In this document: piece after piece, positions 48,063 to 59,175 of the stretch
How the letters are laid out: the number at the start of each line of letters is the position of its first letter
Numbering within the stretch: the stretch's first letter is position 1
Origin: Asterella californica
Taxonomy: Eukaryota; Streptophyta; Marchantiopsida; Marchantiales; Aytoniaceae
Reading direction: 5' to 3'
NCBI GenBank assembly: GCA_036924285.1
Contig: JAYKYS010000015.1
Location: 4,030,001 to 4,094,000 of the forward strand
Length of the DNA: 64,000 bases
Notes under the pieces: generated by a model
What the model saw: the letters and a program-made list of their open reading frames with translations, nothing else
What the model was told of the DNA's origin: nothing
The model's database searches: none
Position numbers and translations under genes: made by a program

Positions 48063-51000
48063 CTACTCTGATTGCTCGGTGGCAATCTCTACATGATCTG
48101 CTCCTACCGGAGCTACTACCTCGACTTCTGATGGGCTGGGAAGCCCTGCACTTACCTCGGGTACCACTGAGGTAGCTTCCCTCTCCTCGCTCTTCGCTGG
48201 CCCTGCTGTTTCTGCGGCTGCGTCTTCCTCGGCTTCGACTTCGGAAGACGGAATGGTCTTCTGGGAAGACGAGTCGAATGGTGCGTCTTCGGTCTTCTGA
48301 GGCACAGATGCAGTACTAGGGACCATGACGATCTCATAGAGGTCCGGGGAAGCCGCTTCCTCCATGCGGAATACCTGGGAAGACGGCTCGTCTTCCTGTC
48401 TTCCAGAAGACATCATGTCTTCCGGGGCGTCTTCTGGAGTCTTCTCGTCTTCCAACGCTATCACCACCAAGTGTACAGCGAGATCGAACTCCTCCTTCTC
48501 CATTCCGGATCCAGTCGAGGGTGCTGGGGCTTGGGAAGATGCGGTTGCAGGTGTCGGAAGTGAGGGAAGATCATAAAGTGTCTTCACTCCTTCTATCTGT
48601 CTATCCAGGTACCTGAACATGCTATCTCTGCATTCCACCAACCTCGTCTTGGACCCACTGTCCCATTCCCTAGCTAAGGTAAGTAACTTCTTACCCGCGG
48701 TGAAGTTGAACTTCTTCCGAAGCGCTTCTACCGACTGAGCTAGCATCTTCCGAGCACGAGCTTCCGCTGCTTCCCTCTGCGTCTTCTCCACTGCAGCTCG
48801 CGCTTCTGCGGCTTCTCGCTGCATCTTCCAAGTGGTCTGCTCTTCTGCGAGGGCAGTGATCTTCTCCCGTACTCGGAGAACTTCCTGATCACGCTGCTGC
48901 ACTCGCGTCTGCAACTCCTGGTTGCTCTTCTGAAGTTGCATCGATTCCTTGGCAGAAGCGGCTGCTTCCACCTTGTATCTGGCTGCAAGCTTCTCCGTGG
49001 TGCGGAGACTAGCTTCCAGCGACTCCGTCTTCTGCTGGCTGTCTTCTTGTCGCAGCAAGGTGTGCATGCCGAATCTAGGCTGTAAGGGCTTCTCCTGTGC
49101 CCTCGCTCTCCTTTCCAGCAACTCCATAGCGGGCTGGATCTCCTTCTGGAAGTAGGCACTGAAATCCTCCAGTCGTCTTCTTGCAGAAGACAAGTTCATC
49201 CCCACCACTCGCTCGATGATGTCGACTTCGTCTTCCAGAGGCAAAGGAGCCTCTTCCACCACTACGGTGTCGTATTGTACATAGGTCTATACAGTGAAAA
49301 GTATTGCAGAGAGACTTTTTTCTATATTGTGTAAAGGAAGCTGCCCTGCAGCTTAACAAGCTAGGCAGGAGCTAAGCTGGGGCTATGCTTGACAAGCTGC
49401 CCCCTAGCTTGGGTTGGAATATCACCCCTAAGGGAGTCGAAAGACGTCAGAATGCAAAGCTCGACGAGGAGAGCGGCCTCATGCTTCTAGTTTTGACAGA
49501 AAGTGTTTTAAGCAATAGTTAGTACGAGTTTTAGGCTGTGAAATATGTGAAAGAGGGAAATCAGTCGATTCTGGCTCGTGACTCGAACTCAGAATCTGAT
49601 AGCATGGGTGTGTAGGTGTTCATGAATACTATAATTTTGACTCCTTGTTCATTAAAAACGGAGTTGTATAGAGAAGTTAGCGTAGGAAAGGCTAGTAAAG
49701 ACTTTACAGGAAAATTTCTTCAGGAAAACATGTGTACAAAAGTTTTTACCTTCTTGAACGGAACCAAAGGCCATCCCAGTGATAGGGCGCCTGCCTAGGA
49801 GGGAAGTGGTCTCAGGATCAATCCCCCCTGGCCTCTGGTTCCTATTCCGGCATGTTGGCCTCCTGGAAGGGAGTCTATGTTGGATATGCAGCCACGTCCT
49901 GCATATCTAGGGGCGGGAGACCGGTATCTCCCTTAATCGTGGGCTTCCTGGCCTAAGCCTCCGCATGCCATCCTGAATATACTATGGGAGATACCTGGTG
50001 CGCATATGGGGGGGTTGTAAGCCCTGTGGGGCAGTCTCATAAGTGTTGGGGCTTCGGCCTACATCGGATGGCTTGTAGTATATTCAGGGTGGCATCAAGA
50101 TGGCATCGAGGGCACAGGAAACTTTTGCTGAATATTATGTACACATAAGGACAGCAGAGGAGCAGTTTTAGATGAGGCCTTAAAATTAAAGCGAAAGATT
50201 ACAGTGGAAGCGGAAGATTACAACGGAAAACTGAAGCGGAAGATTACAGCGGAAGCGGAAGATTCCGCGGAAGCTTGAAGCGGAATATTACAGCGGAAGC
50301 GGAAGATTACCGCGGAAGCTTGAAGCGGAATATTACAGCGGAAGCGGAAAACTACAGCGGAAGCGGAAGATTATCGCGGAAGCTTGAAGCGGAATATTAC
50401 AGTGGAAGCGGAAGATTATCGCAGAAGCTTGAAGCGGAATATTACAGTGGAAGCGGAAAACTACAGTGGAAGCGGAAGATTACAACAGAAGCTTGAAGCG
50501 GAAGATTACAGCGGAAGCGAAAAACTACAGCGGAAGCGGAAGATTACCGCGGAAGCTTGAAGCGGAAGATTACAGCGGAAGCGGAAGATTACCACGGAAG
50601 CTTGAAGCGGAATATTACAGCGGAAGCGGAAAACTACAGCGGAAGCGGAAGATTATCGCGGAAGCTTGAAGCGGAATATTACAGCGGAAGCGGAAAACTA
50701 CAGCGGAAGCGGAAGATTACCGCGGAAGCTTGAAGCGGAATATTACAGCGGAAGCGGAAAACTACAGCGGAAGCGGAAGATTATCGCGGAAGCTTGAAGC
50801 GGAATATCACAGTGGAAGCGGAAAACTACAATGGAAGCGGAAGATTACAACAGAAGCTTGAAGCGGAAGATTACAGCGGAGGCGGAAGGAGAAGAATTAG
50901 AGTTTAAGAGGGGGGCAGCTTAGCTAAGGCCCTGCTTCTGATAAGTGACTGCGCTGATAAGGACAGCAGGGGGGGCAGCTTAAGCTGGGGTCTTTACTTT

Positions 51001-52781
51001 TAGGTAAAATACTTGCGGCGACTTGGGATCGGGAGGACAGTTTTTGCAAAGGAATGTTTTCTGAGAGAGCTGAAGCGGAATACGCAGGAGAAGCTAGGAA
51101 GCTGGGGGAAGATCAAATTGCTGACAGATTGAATTGGGAGAGCATCGTAAGAGAGAGAGGCATGAGTTTTAGGCTTGGACGTTGTTTAAGTAAACTATTC
51201 TGGGGAGAAATTACTCTCGGGAGACAGTTCTATTGAGAGATCGTTTGGAAATCTACAGGGGACTTTTGATCGACGTTGGATCAGATTTCTGAGAGTTTCA
51301 GTTGGGGCAAGGAGAGGAATAAGATTCAGGGGTCCGAATTTCTCTATTAGGTTCAGATTGAGACGTACTGGGTAGACTTTTGGCTTGACGGGTGAAGACA
51401 GGTGCGCAGGAGAGGAAGAGAGAGATTTTCTGTACAGTTGGAGAAATTGGTGGTGCAGACGACACTGTAATAAAGTTAATTGAATCTTGAGAGACCTATG
51501 TGTGTACCCAGGGTGTGTTTGAGTGCTTGTTTTTGTAATTGGTGAGCACAAGGAGCAGTGTTTTGAGATCACATCGTCAGCAGCAACCTATTTTCTTTTC
51601 TGGTCATTTTGCTATGATCGATCACAGTCAGGAGGTCCGCCCTCCCCAAGAAAGACTCTCAACTCGACAACGGCCTTCATCTTCTTCGCACGAGAAGAAG
51701 CTACTCTTCTCATCTTCCGGGGTGGAAGACTCCTCGTGGCAGGAGCGGCTCTCCTCTTTGCGCTTCCTCGCATCGCAGTAGGAGTACCCATCCATCCTTC
51801 GTCTTCTGGAGTCTTCGGAAGACTCCCAGGTGTTACAAAAGCTGTCTTCTGCTCCGATCGGGTACTCAGCAAGTCTTCCTCCGAGTCCGAGTCCGATCCT
51901 GAATGGATGAGGGAGATGGGTGTCCTCGATACACTTCTGTGACCCATCTTCCTCACTGGCGTGGCGTCTTCCGACCCACTAGACTCGTCTTCCCTCACCA
52001 GAAGCGTCTTCTGGTGAGAGTCGGGTCTCAGCTGTGGCATCAGAGTGGGAGGGGGCGTTGCTGCTGCCTCTCGATCATCGTCTTCCGAGGTATCCTCCTT
52101 CACCTCCTGTCGCTCCGTTGGCCCATGCACTGCCAGCTGATCTTCCCTAAGATCCCCCATGGCTACATACAAGTAGCAGAAGAAGGGCGTCAGATGTCCT
52201 CCCGCCGGGGTACCCAAGTATGCTAGCTCCGTCTGTACATAGTTGTGGATGTACGCGCCCCAGTAGATTGACACTCTGTCATCCCACACTGATTCCAGGA
52301 ACTCCACGTCTTGATCTCCTAAGTACCTCGTCTTCTGCGCTTTTCCCTTGGGGAAAAGATGCAGAAACAACTTCGCCAGAAGTCGCTTCTTCGGCTCCCG
52401 GTAAGACTCTATCCTCCAACCGTTCCTCCCCTGCCTGTCTTCCACGAAAAGGCAGGTGGTACTCCCAGGCACATGCCATGAACTCACAATCCTAGGCAAG
52501 ATCTTCTTCTCGTACCAATATCCTCGGTTCTCGGACTCAGGCCTGTGAAACGCCTTACGCCACCAGTCTTCTGTCGAGGAAGATGGTCTTCCCCGAGCAA
52601 CTCCTGCCTTTGCAGGTACACGGTTACGCGGTGGTAACGCGACCCATACCTCCTCCAGAAGCCCTTGATCTGCGAGGTTCCAGTCCCACAGGAAGAAGTC
52701 GAGACCCAACTCCTTGAGGAAAGGAGTGGCCTCGGCCAATTCTGTCGCTGGTAACACCAAGCCTCGCGGATGCATCGACAT
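48063..52781 (-). CDS. LTR-encoded protein, best-preserved copy (split by insertion)
   Basis: Not a recognised family. ATG at 52781 (overlapping a good splice donor), stop at 48063. Removing the 2402-bp insertion and one 4-bp duplication leaves 771 codons without a stop. Parts: residues about 1-230 look globular (LDFFLWDWNLAD, WWRKAF, TTCLFVEDRQGRNGW, IYWGAYIHNYVQTELAYL); 230-330 acidic and Ser-rich; a basic stretch near 345 (RGSAKRRAAPATRS, a possible nuclear signal); a long coiled coil about 400-600 (EEQTTWKMQREAAEARAAVE); an acidic Ala/Glu/Ser tail. No zinc finger or catalytic motif is seen. It lies in sense with gag-pol but inside both LTRs. A role in nuclear import, packaging or silencing control is speculation. 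As it stands the insertion breaks the gene. Confidence 0.8.
49264..49267. repeat. 4-bp target duplication ACGG (left)
   Basis: ACGG before the inserted TG; repeated at 51670-51673 after the CA end. The uninterrupted LTR (around 36600) has ACGG once. Confidence 0.75.
49771..49830 (+). promoter_or_regulatory. tRNA/SINE-like pol III promoter module
   Basis: CCATCCCAGTGATAGGGCGC resembles a tRNA A box with its flanks, and AGGATCAATCCC about 40 bases on resembles the B box GGTTCGANTCC. The pair recurs in the old copy (CCTCAGTGGAAAGG near 16120 and TTGGATCAAATTCC near 16160). A captured SINE head inside the 2.4-kb element is the likely explanation. Confidence 0.45.
50190..50890 (+). repeat. Minisatellite, GAAGCGGAAGATTAC family, 45/64-bp units
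   Basis: Array built from GCGGAAGATTACAGC and GCGGAAAACTACAGC modules. The marker AAGCTTGAAG lies at 50271, 50316, 50380, 50425, 50489, 50553, 50598, 50662, 50726, 50790 and 50854: spacings are only 45 or 64 bp, i.e. a base unit with or without an extra 19-bp module. Because 64 is not a multiple of three, no single frame is kept, which argues against a coding role. It is absent from the old relative. Confidence 0.93.
51670..51673. repeat. 4-bp target duplication ACGG (right)
   Basis: Partner of 49264-49267. A fifth base does not match (T on the left, A on the right). Confidence 0.75.
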
Positions 52782-54628
52782 ACCTGGAAGATCTGCTGCA
52801 CTAAACCACAAGCACCTACTATGAGCTGAAGGCTCAGTCCTTCCCGAGTGCCCACAGTCTAGCTTCCACTCTCAGAAGACGAAACTAGTCTTCCAGAAGA
52901 CAGCTACTCCGTCTTCCGGGATTCTAACAGTACTTCCTAGATAGCTCTCGTCTTCCGAGCTATATCTAAACAATCCTATCTAAGCAAGGCCTCGCATGGA
53001 TTAGCAAGAAGACAACCCACCTTGCATTACATCCTACTTCCTATCAGAAGATACAAGATATGCGAGAAGTAGAGTATGAGAAAGGTTCAGAAGATGGTTG
53101 CGGGCTCCTGCGGTGACAGTGGCCTCTGGGAAGACACTTGGGACAGCTTCCGATTCAATGTCGTTCTCGGAAGACCTCCCGAAGTCAGACTTCCCTTCAC
53201 TGGTCTCACCTGTCTTCTTCTTCCTACGCGCAGTCTATCCTCACAACAGACTCAAGACATGTGCACTTTGTTCTTCTGACTTCTCACCTCTCATACGCAC
53301 TCAGAAGAAGTTTGCTGCATGATGGGAAGACATGACCCTCGACCATTCTCTCCGGATTCTGCCAGCAATACTTCTCACAACTCTCTTCTAAGTTCGGGAA
53401 GAAGAAGGAATAGGCTGCTAGGGGTCGGACAGAAGAGACCCAAAATGGACCCTCACGTCTTCTCGCTCATCTTGCCAGCCTCTCAGTCTTCTAGTCTCTC
53501 TAGGAAGATGTGGAGTTGAGAAGCTTGGAAGATCGGGAGGCACAGGCCTAGTTCCCGAGTTCCAACTTCTCGAAATAACACAACAACTCACCACACCACT
53601 CAGGCTTCGTACCAAGGCGCTCTAAACACAAAAGCAAAGCAAATCCACTCTTAATACGAATTATGTTCAGTCGACTTCCGAAGACAGTCTTCCGAAGATG
53701 TCTTTCGAAGACAGTCAAGTTCAAGAAGCGTCTTCCGAAGATGTTCCCATCTTCCGAATCGTCTTCTTTTCCAAGTTTCGGGGGTAGAGAGATAAGGGGG
53801 TAGAGAAATTGATAGTTGGGTTTGCCAATTTGAAGACTAGGGGTAGGGAAGCTCAATCAAGGAAGCGCTGGGAGTACCAAGAAAATGGCGAGAAGAAGTG
53901 GGAAGGGGAAAAGAACAGGGGGAAGAACCTCTATAGTCTTCTTCGGCTCCCGAGTTGCCTTCGACCTCCGCGCGCTTCTGGTTCTTGTACTAGCTTCCAA
54001 TGCGACTCCTCTCGAATGCGCCTGCTGTCAATTTCGGTCCACACCTCGATTCTACCTTCGCTTCTACTCGCCACTCTCCACTGTCAACTTCTCGGAAGCT
54101 CCACAGAAATGCCTTCGCTCTCTCTGCTGTTTGTGCTCCCGCAATCCGATTTCATCCTTCGCCTAGCTGCCAACTTACTCTCTCCTACCTCGATGTCTTA
54201 CTCGATTCCTCTCTCAATGCTAGCTCGAAGTTCACTCTCTCAATCGATCTTCTTCAGGCGCACTGTGCTGCGGGAAGTTGGAAGGTGGCTAATGTGCTTC
54301 CTCACGCATCTTCCCCGCAGATTAGGGGTTTCGACCCTAGGTGTCTTCTTCGACCTACCTATCACCTGGGTGCTTACTTAGTAGGTACACCTACTTGTTT
54401 ATCCGAAAACTCGTGGTCAGGCCTTCGTGATCGCTGTCTTCCGGAAGACAGGTGTCTTCCGCCGTCTTCCCATCTTCCGCCGTCTTCTCATCTTCTGAAG
54501 ACGCAACTGAGAAGATGATCTTCCGAAGACGGTCGTCTTCTGAAGAAGTCAACTTCTTATTACAAACAGCTCTTAAGATCATCTTCCTGTTAAGGAAGAC
54601 GTAACCTTAAGTAACAACGCTTCTTCAG

Positions 54629-54637
54629 TTATATAAA
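54629..54637 (-). promoter_or_regulatory. TATA-like motif near the LTR start
   Basis: Minus strand TTTATATAA about 60 bases inside the 5' end of the LTR; TTTATACAA in the 3' LTR. If it drives transcription, the RNA would start very near the LTR edge and most of the 5.9-kb LTR would be R-U5, including the reading frame. No other TATA box stands out, but the position is unusual. Confidence 0.3.
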
Positions 54638-54965
54638 CAAGTCATTATTCTTAAAAATTTCAAAAATTCGTGCATCCTGTAATTTGTGGGCACCACACAG
54701 CAGGTCTTCTTCCGAGTCGAACTCCGATCCTGAATGAATGAGGGAGATGGGTGTCCTCGATACACTTCTGGGACCCATCTTCCTCAGTGGCGTGGCGTCT
54801 TCCGACCCACTAGACTCGTCTTCCCTCAACAGAAGCGTCTTCTGGTGAGAGCCGAGCCTTAGCTGTGGCATCAGAGTGGGAGGAGGCGTTGTCGTGTCGT
54901 GGACCGGCTCCTACCTGAAATTCAAACTTCGATGCTTGTCACTCCAAAGTCACTCATGAGAAGAC

Positions 54966-55606
54966 AAGCTAGGCCCCAGCTTACGGATTTTTGGCGCCAT
55001 TTCAGATCTCCATTTTTATCGCGCCAGTGGATAGAGCTCCTTGTTAGCCTTCCATAGGCACTTCATCTACTTCGTTTGGACGCCTAGTGGAAAAGTTACA
55101 GGACTCGAAAGATGGAGAAAATAAGCTAGGCCCCAGCTTACGGGTTTTAGGCACCACTTCGGATCTTCACTTTCATCACATAGATGGGTAGAGCTCCTTG
55201 TCAGCTTTCCATACGCACTTCATCTACTTCGTTTGGACGCCTAGTGGAAAAGTTACAAGACTCGAAAGATGGAGAAAACAAGCTAGGCCCCAGCTTACGG
55301 GTTTTTGGCACCATTTCGGATCTTTGTTTTCATCGCATAGATGGGTAGAGCTCCTTGTCAGCTTTCCATAGGCACTTTGTCTACTTCGTTTGGGCGCCTA
55401 GTGGAGAAGTTACAGGACTCGAAAGATGGAGAAAACAAGCTAAGCCCAGCTTACGCGCTTTTGGCGCAACTTCAGATCTTCACTTTCATCACATAGATGG
55501 GTAGAGCTCGTTGTCAGCATTCCATGGGCATCTTGTTTACTTCGTTTGGACATCCAGAGAAGAAGTTATGCGATTCGAAAGAAGGTAAAATCAAGCTAGG
55601 TCCCTG
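54966..55606 (+). repeat. 157-bp tandem repeats, left arm
   Basis: AAGCTAGGCCCCAGCTT or a variant marks unit starts at 54966, 55123, 55280, 55437 and 55593 (spacings 157, 157, 157, 156). Each unit also carries TAGAGCTCCTTGT and TTCGTTTGGACGCC. The old dimer at 13.7-13.9 kb has a single such unit, so the array grew later. Confidence 0.93.
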
Positions 55607-58534
55607 GTTACTTGCTGACTGGGTATTTAGAGCTTCAGGCGTTATATCAAAGACGCAAGGGGCCTGCTTCTTATTATTCAGGTATTGAGGGTTGAACTTC
55701 GTACGTACAGACTGTAACAAGGGGGCTGCTTAAGAGGCTTGCTTGCACCTACGACTTGTCAGCGGACGGTGCGGGAGATTTGAAAGTCCAATGCAAACGC
55801 GCAAGGCGTCGTTGGGTTCAGATCTGTGCAGGCTACGTGTGGGTTAAGACGGTTTGGGAAGAGACGGATCGGGGGTTGTGTTTTGAGAGATATTGAGACA
55901 CAGGAAGCAGATTTGAGATTTTCAGTTATCTGTGAAGGAGAGTTGGACCGTTCGGGCCGTTCCGGAGTCCAAACTTGCTGTCCTTGGATCCATCGGGATC
56001 AGAACAACGAGTTCTTCAGGAAATTGAAGACGATTCAAAGTTTCATCGGGCGGTTTGGGAGTAGTGAGTGAAATTGGCTCGCAGGGAAGCGCTTACATCA
56101 GATTTTCGTTCGCTTGCGACCTGAGATTGGGTTGTTCTTCGCGATCGGTGAGCCAAGCTCTTCGTTCTTGGTGCCTACGCGATCAAGGAGTCTTCATGTA
56201 CGCATAGGAGAAGACTGTACGTGAATTGGATTGTTGGTTTGGGTGTGGTGAGCAAATTTGAGCCGCAGGGAGCTGATTTACGTCAGTTTTTTGCAACCTG
56301 CGACCAAATTTCTTGCGTGGTTTTGCAAGAGGAACTCCAAACGACTTGTTTGGAGTCTCGTTGGGTTCAGGGTAGCTAGACCTATTTGCCAGCGAAGACG
56401 GATATCAGTTTGGACGATCCGTTTGTGCGGTGTGAGTGGTTTTAAGCCGCAGGGAGGAGTTTTTGGAGGTTCGGTCACCTACGATCGAAAATCGGCGATA
56501 TCTCGGCTGTTGGGAGTCGGATCTGAAGGTTTCTTGGGTTAACGGAGTCAGCGGAGGAGACCCTATCGACATCTGAAGTCCGTCGAGCGAAAGGAGGAAG
56601 TCCACAGATAGGTCTTTTTCGGTTTCTTCGCTACGGGTTTTGCTCTTTTGAGTTCGTTAGAGTTCTGGTTGGCTGTATACAGCTTGTAGTAGCTAGCTTT
56701 AGCTAAGAGCTTATACATGGATGTGGTTTGGACTTGAGTTTGAATTGCATGATACTGCTGTGGCTCTATTTGTTAGCAAAGAGAAGTTTCTCTTGCTTTG
56801 AGCTACGCTTTGGTGGTTTTGGGTCAGGGTTGCGATTCAAGGGTTGTTTTCAGGGGCTTTTGAAGCAGGTTACAGACCGCTTTGGTCTGTTTTTCAATTC
56901 TGTGCTCTTAGGAGAAAGAACTGGCAGTGTACATATATTTGGAGTGTATATATCGCAGCATTCGTTTTCGTGGTTGTTTTTCTCTGTCTTGTCTCTGTTT
57001 CAGCACACAAGATCTCCACAGCCAGGAACCTCGTGTTTTCCTGGACATCCTTCACGCAATATCCGACACGATACGGATATTGCGTGAAGGATGTCCAGGA
57101 AAACACGAGGTTCCTGGCTGTGGAGATATTGTGTGTTGAAACAGAGACAAGATAGAGAAAAACAACCACGAAAACGAATGCTGCGATATATACACTCCCA
57201 AATGTATGTACACTGCCGTTTCTTTCTCCTAATAGTAAAGAACTGATAATCAGACCTGAGCGGTCCGTAACCTACTTCAGAAGCCCTAAAACAAACCCCT
57301 GAATCACAACCCCGACCCAAAACCACCGAAGCGTAGCTCAAAGCAAGAGAAACTTCTCTTTGCTAACAAATAGAGCCACAGCAGTATCACAAGATCCAAA
57401 CCCAAGTCCAAACCAAATTTATGTATAAGCTCTTAGCTAAAGCTAGCTACCACAAGCTGTATACAGCCAACCAGAATTCTAACGAACTCAAAAGAGCAAA
57501 ACCCGTAGCGAAGAAACCGAAAAAGGCCTATCTGTGGACTTCCTCTTTTCGCTGAACGGACTTCAGATGTCGATAGGGTCTCCTCCGCTGACTCCGTTAA
57601 CCCAAGAAACCTTCAGATCCGACTCCCAACGGCCGAGATATCGCCGATTTTTGGTCGCAGGTGACCGAACCTCCAAAAACTCCTCCCTGCGGCTTAAAAC
57701 CACTCACACCGCACAAACGGATCGTCCAAACTGATATCCGTCTTCGCTGGCAGATAGATCTAGCTACCCTGAACCCAACGAGACTCCAAACAAGTCGTTT
57801 GGAGTTCCCCTTGCAAAACCACTCGAGAAATTTGGCCGCAGGTTGCAAAAAACTGACGTAAATCAGCTCCCTGCGGCTCAAACTTGCTCACCACACTCAA
57901 ACCAACAATCCAATTCACACACGGTCTTCTCCTATGAGAAGATGAAGACTCCCTGATCGCGTAGGCACCAAGAACAAAGAGCTTGGCTCACCGATCGCGA
58001 AGAACAGCCCAACCTCAGAATCGCAGGTGAACGAAAATCTGATGTAAGCGCTTCCCTGCGAGCCAATTTCACTCAGAACTTCCAAACCGCCCAATGAAAA
58101 CTGGTATTGTCTTCAATTTCCTGTAGAACTCGGTGCTCTAATCCCGTTGGATCCAAGGACAGCAAGTTTGGACTCCGGAACGGTCCGAACGGTCCAACTC
58201 TCTTTCACAGGTAACTGAAAAACTCAAATCTGCTTCCTACGTCTCAATTTCCCTCAGTACACACTCCCCGATCCGTCTCTTCCCAAACCGTTTGAACCAG
58301 TGCGTAGCCTGCACAGATCTGAACCCAACGACGCTTTGCGCGCTTGCATTGGACTCCTAAATCTCCCGAACCGTCCGTTGACAGGTCGCAGACGCAAGCT
58401 AGCTCCTTAAGCACCCCCCTTGCAACAGTCTCTGTACGTACAGTTTTCTCCTGAATACCTGAATAATAAGAAGCAGGCCCCTTGCGTCTTTGATATAACG
58501 CCTGAAGCTCTAAATACCCAGTCAGCAAGTAACC

Positions 58535-59175
58535 AGGGACCTAGCTTGATTTTACCTTCTTTCGAATCGCATAACTTCTTCTCTGGATGTCCAAACGAAG
58601 TAAACAAGATGCCCATGGAATGCTGACAACGAGCTCTACCCATCTATGTGATGAAAGTGAAGATCCGAAGTTGCGCCAAAAGCCCGTAAGCTGGGCCTAG
58701 CTTGTTTTCTCCATCTTTCGAGTCCTGTAACTTCTCCACTAGGCGCCCAAACGAAGTAGACAAAGTGCCTATGGAAAGCTGACAAGGAGCTCTACCCATC
58801 TATGCGATGAAAACAAAGATCCGAAATGGTGCCAAAAACCCCGTAAGCTGGGGCCTAGCTTGTTTTCTCCATCTTTCGAGTCTTGTAACTTTTCCACTAG
58901 GCGTCCAAACGAAGTAGATGAAGTGCCTATGGGAAGCTGACAAGGAGCTCTACCCATCTATGTGATGAAAGTGAAGATCCGAAGTGGTGCCTAAAACCCG
59001 TAAGCTGGGGCCTAGCTTATTTTCTCCATCTTTCGAGTCCTGTAACTTTTCCACTAGGCGTCCAAACGAAGTAGATGAAGTGCCTATGGAAAGCTGACAA
59101 GGAGCTCTATCCACTGGCGCGATAAAAATGGAGATCTGAAATGACGCCAAAAATCCATAAGCTGGGGCCTAGCTT
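58535..59175 (-). repeat. 157-bp tandem repeats, right arm
   Basis: Mirror image of the left-arm array, with the same number of units and AAGCTGGGGCCTAGCTT-type starts. Confidence 0.92.

Larger units (their letters stand above)
49268..51669 (+). mobile_element. 2.4-kb TG...CA insertion (solo-LTR-like)
   Basis: Starts TGTCGTATTG, ends CAACTCGACA; TGTCG and CGACA form a terminal inverted repeat; 4-bp duplication ACGG. The last 250 bp look like an LTR R-U5 region (AATAAAG near 51471, then a T-rich stretch). It codes no protein longer than 125 codons. It contains a tRNA-like promoter module, a minisatellite and GGGGGGCAGCTT motifs. The best reading is a solo LTR or a non-autonomous LTR element of a family different from the giant-LTR one; a degraded relative lies at 15.6-17.0 kb. 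Confidence 0.8.
33753..54697 (-). mobile_element. Near-complete Ty3/gypsy retrotransposon with giant LTRs
   Basis: Minus-strand element: 5' LTR 46424-54697 (split by a 2.4-kb insertion), PBS 46387-46404, gag 44735-46042, pol 39773-44734, short 3' region with a purine-rich tract, 3' LTR 33753-39714. The internal part is only 6.7 kb, scarcely longer than one LTR. The RT pattern (DGYSGYNQV, FLDDF), the tRNA-Asp-like PBS and the lack of a chromodomain point to the non-chromoviral plant gypsy group (Athila/Tat side). The flanks do not match: GAGAC before 33753, CAGCA after 54697. The right flank is the interior of another LTR of the same family. The element is therefore probably a recombinant. Confidence 0.88.
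46424..54697 (-). repeat. 5' LTR of the full element, interrupted
   Basis: Starts TGTAGTGACG at 46424 and ends GCACCACA at 54697. Without the 49268-51669 insertion and its 4-bp duplication it is about 5.87 kb. Compared with the 3' LTR it has lost about 130 bp near 53850 (the AATTGGGCAGCGC block) and gained a short GTCTTCCGAAGA-type duplication near 53690. Its reading frame has no internal stop apart from the insertion. Confidence 0.9.

Noticed and set aside
50275..50669. Open frames of 60-73 codons in the minisatellite
   Set aside because: The 64-bp units change frame every time, so no frame is kept; the openness comes from the lack of stop triplets in the repeat.
50190..50890. Regular array resembling a CRISPR
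   Set aside because: Units are contiguous degenerate modules without unique spacers, in plant repeat DNA; it is a minisatellite.
53809..54518. Plus-strand open frames of 172-193 codons in all LTR copies (also 38817-39535, 31802-32292)
   Set aside because: They are antisense to the element, overlap each other in several phases, and differ in length between copies through indels; no domain seen.
33753..54697. Simple insertion of the full element into LTR copy 4
   Set aside because: The left flank is host DNA and not the missing half of that LTR; flanks GAGAC and CAGCA do not match.
55497..58643. Mirrored frames starting MGRARCQHSM in both palindrome arms
   Set aside because: They lie across the 157-bp tandem repeats and are duplicates of one another by mirror symmetry; no protein family recognised.
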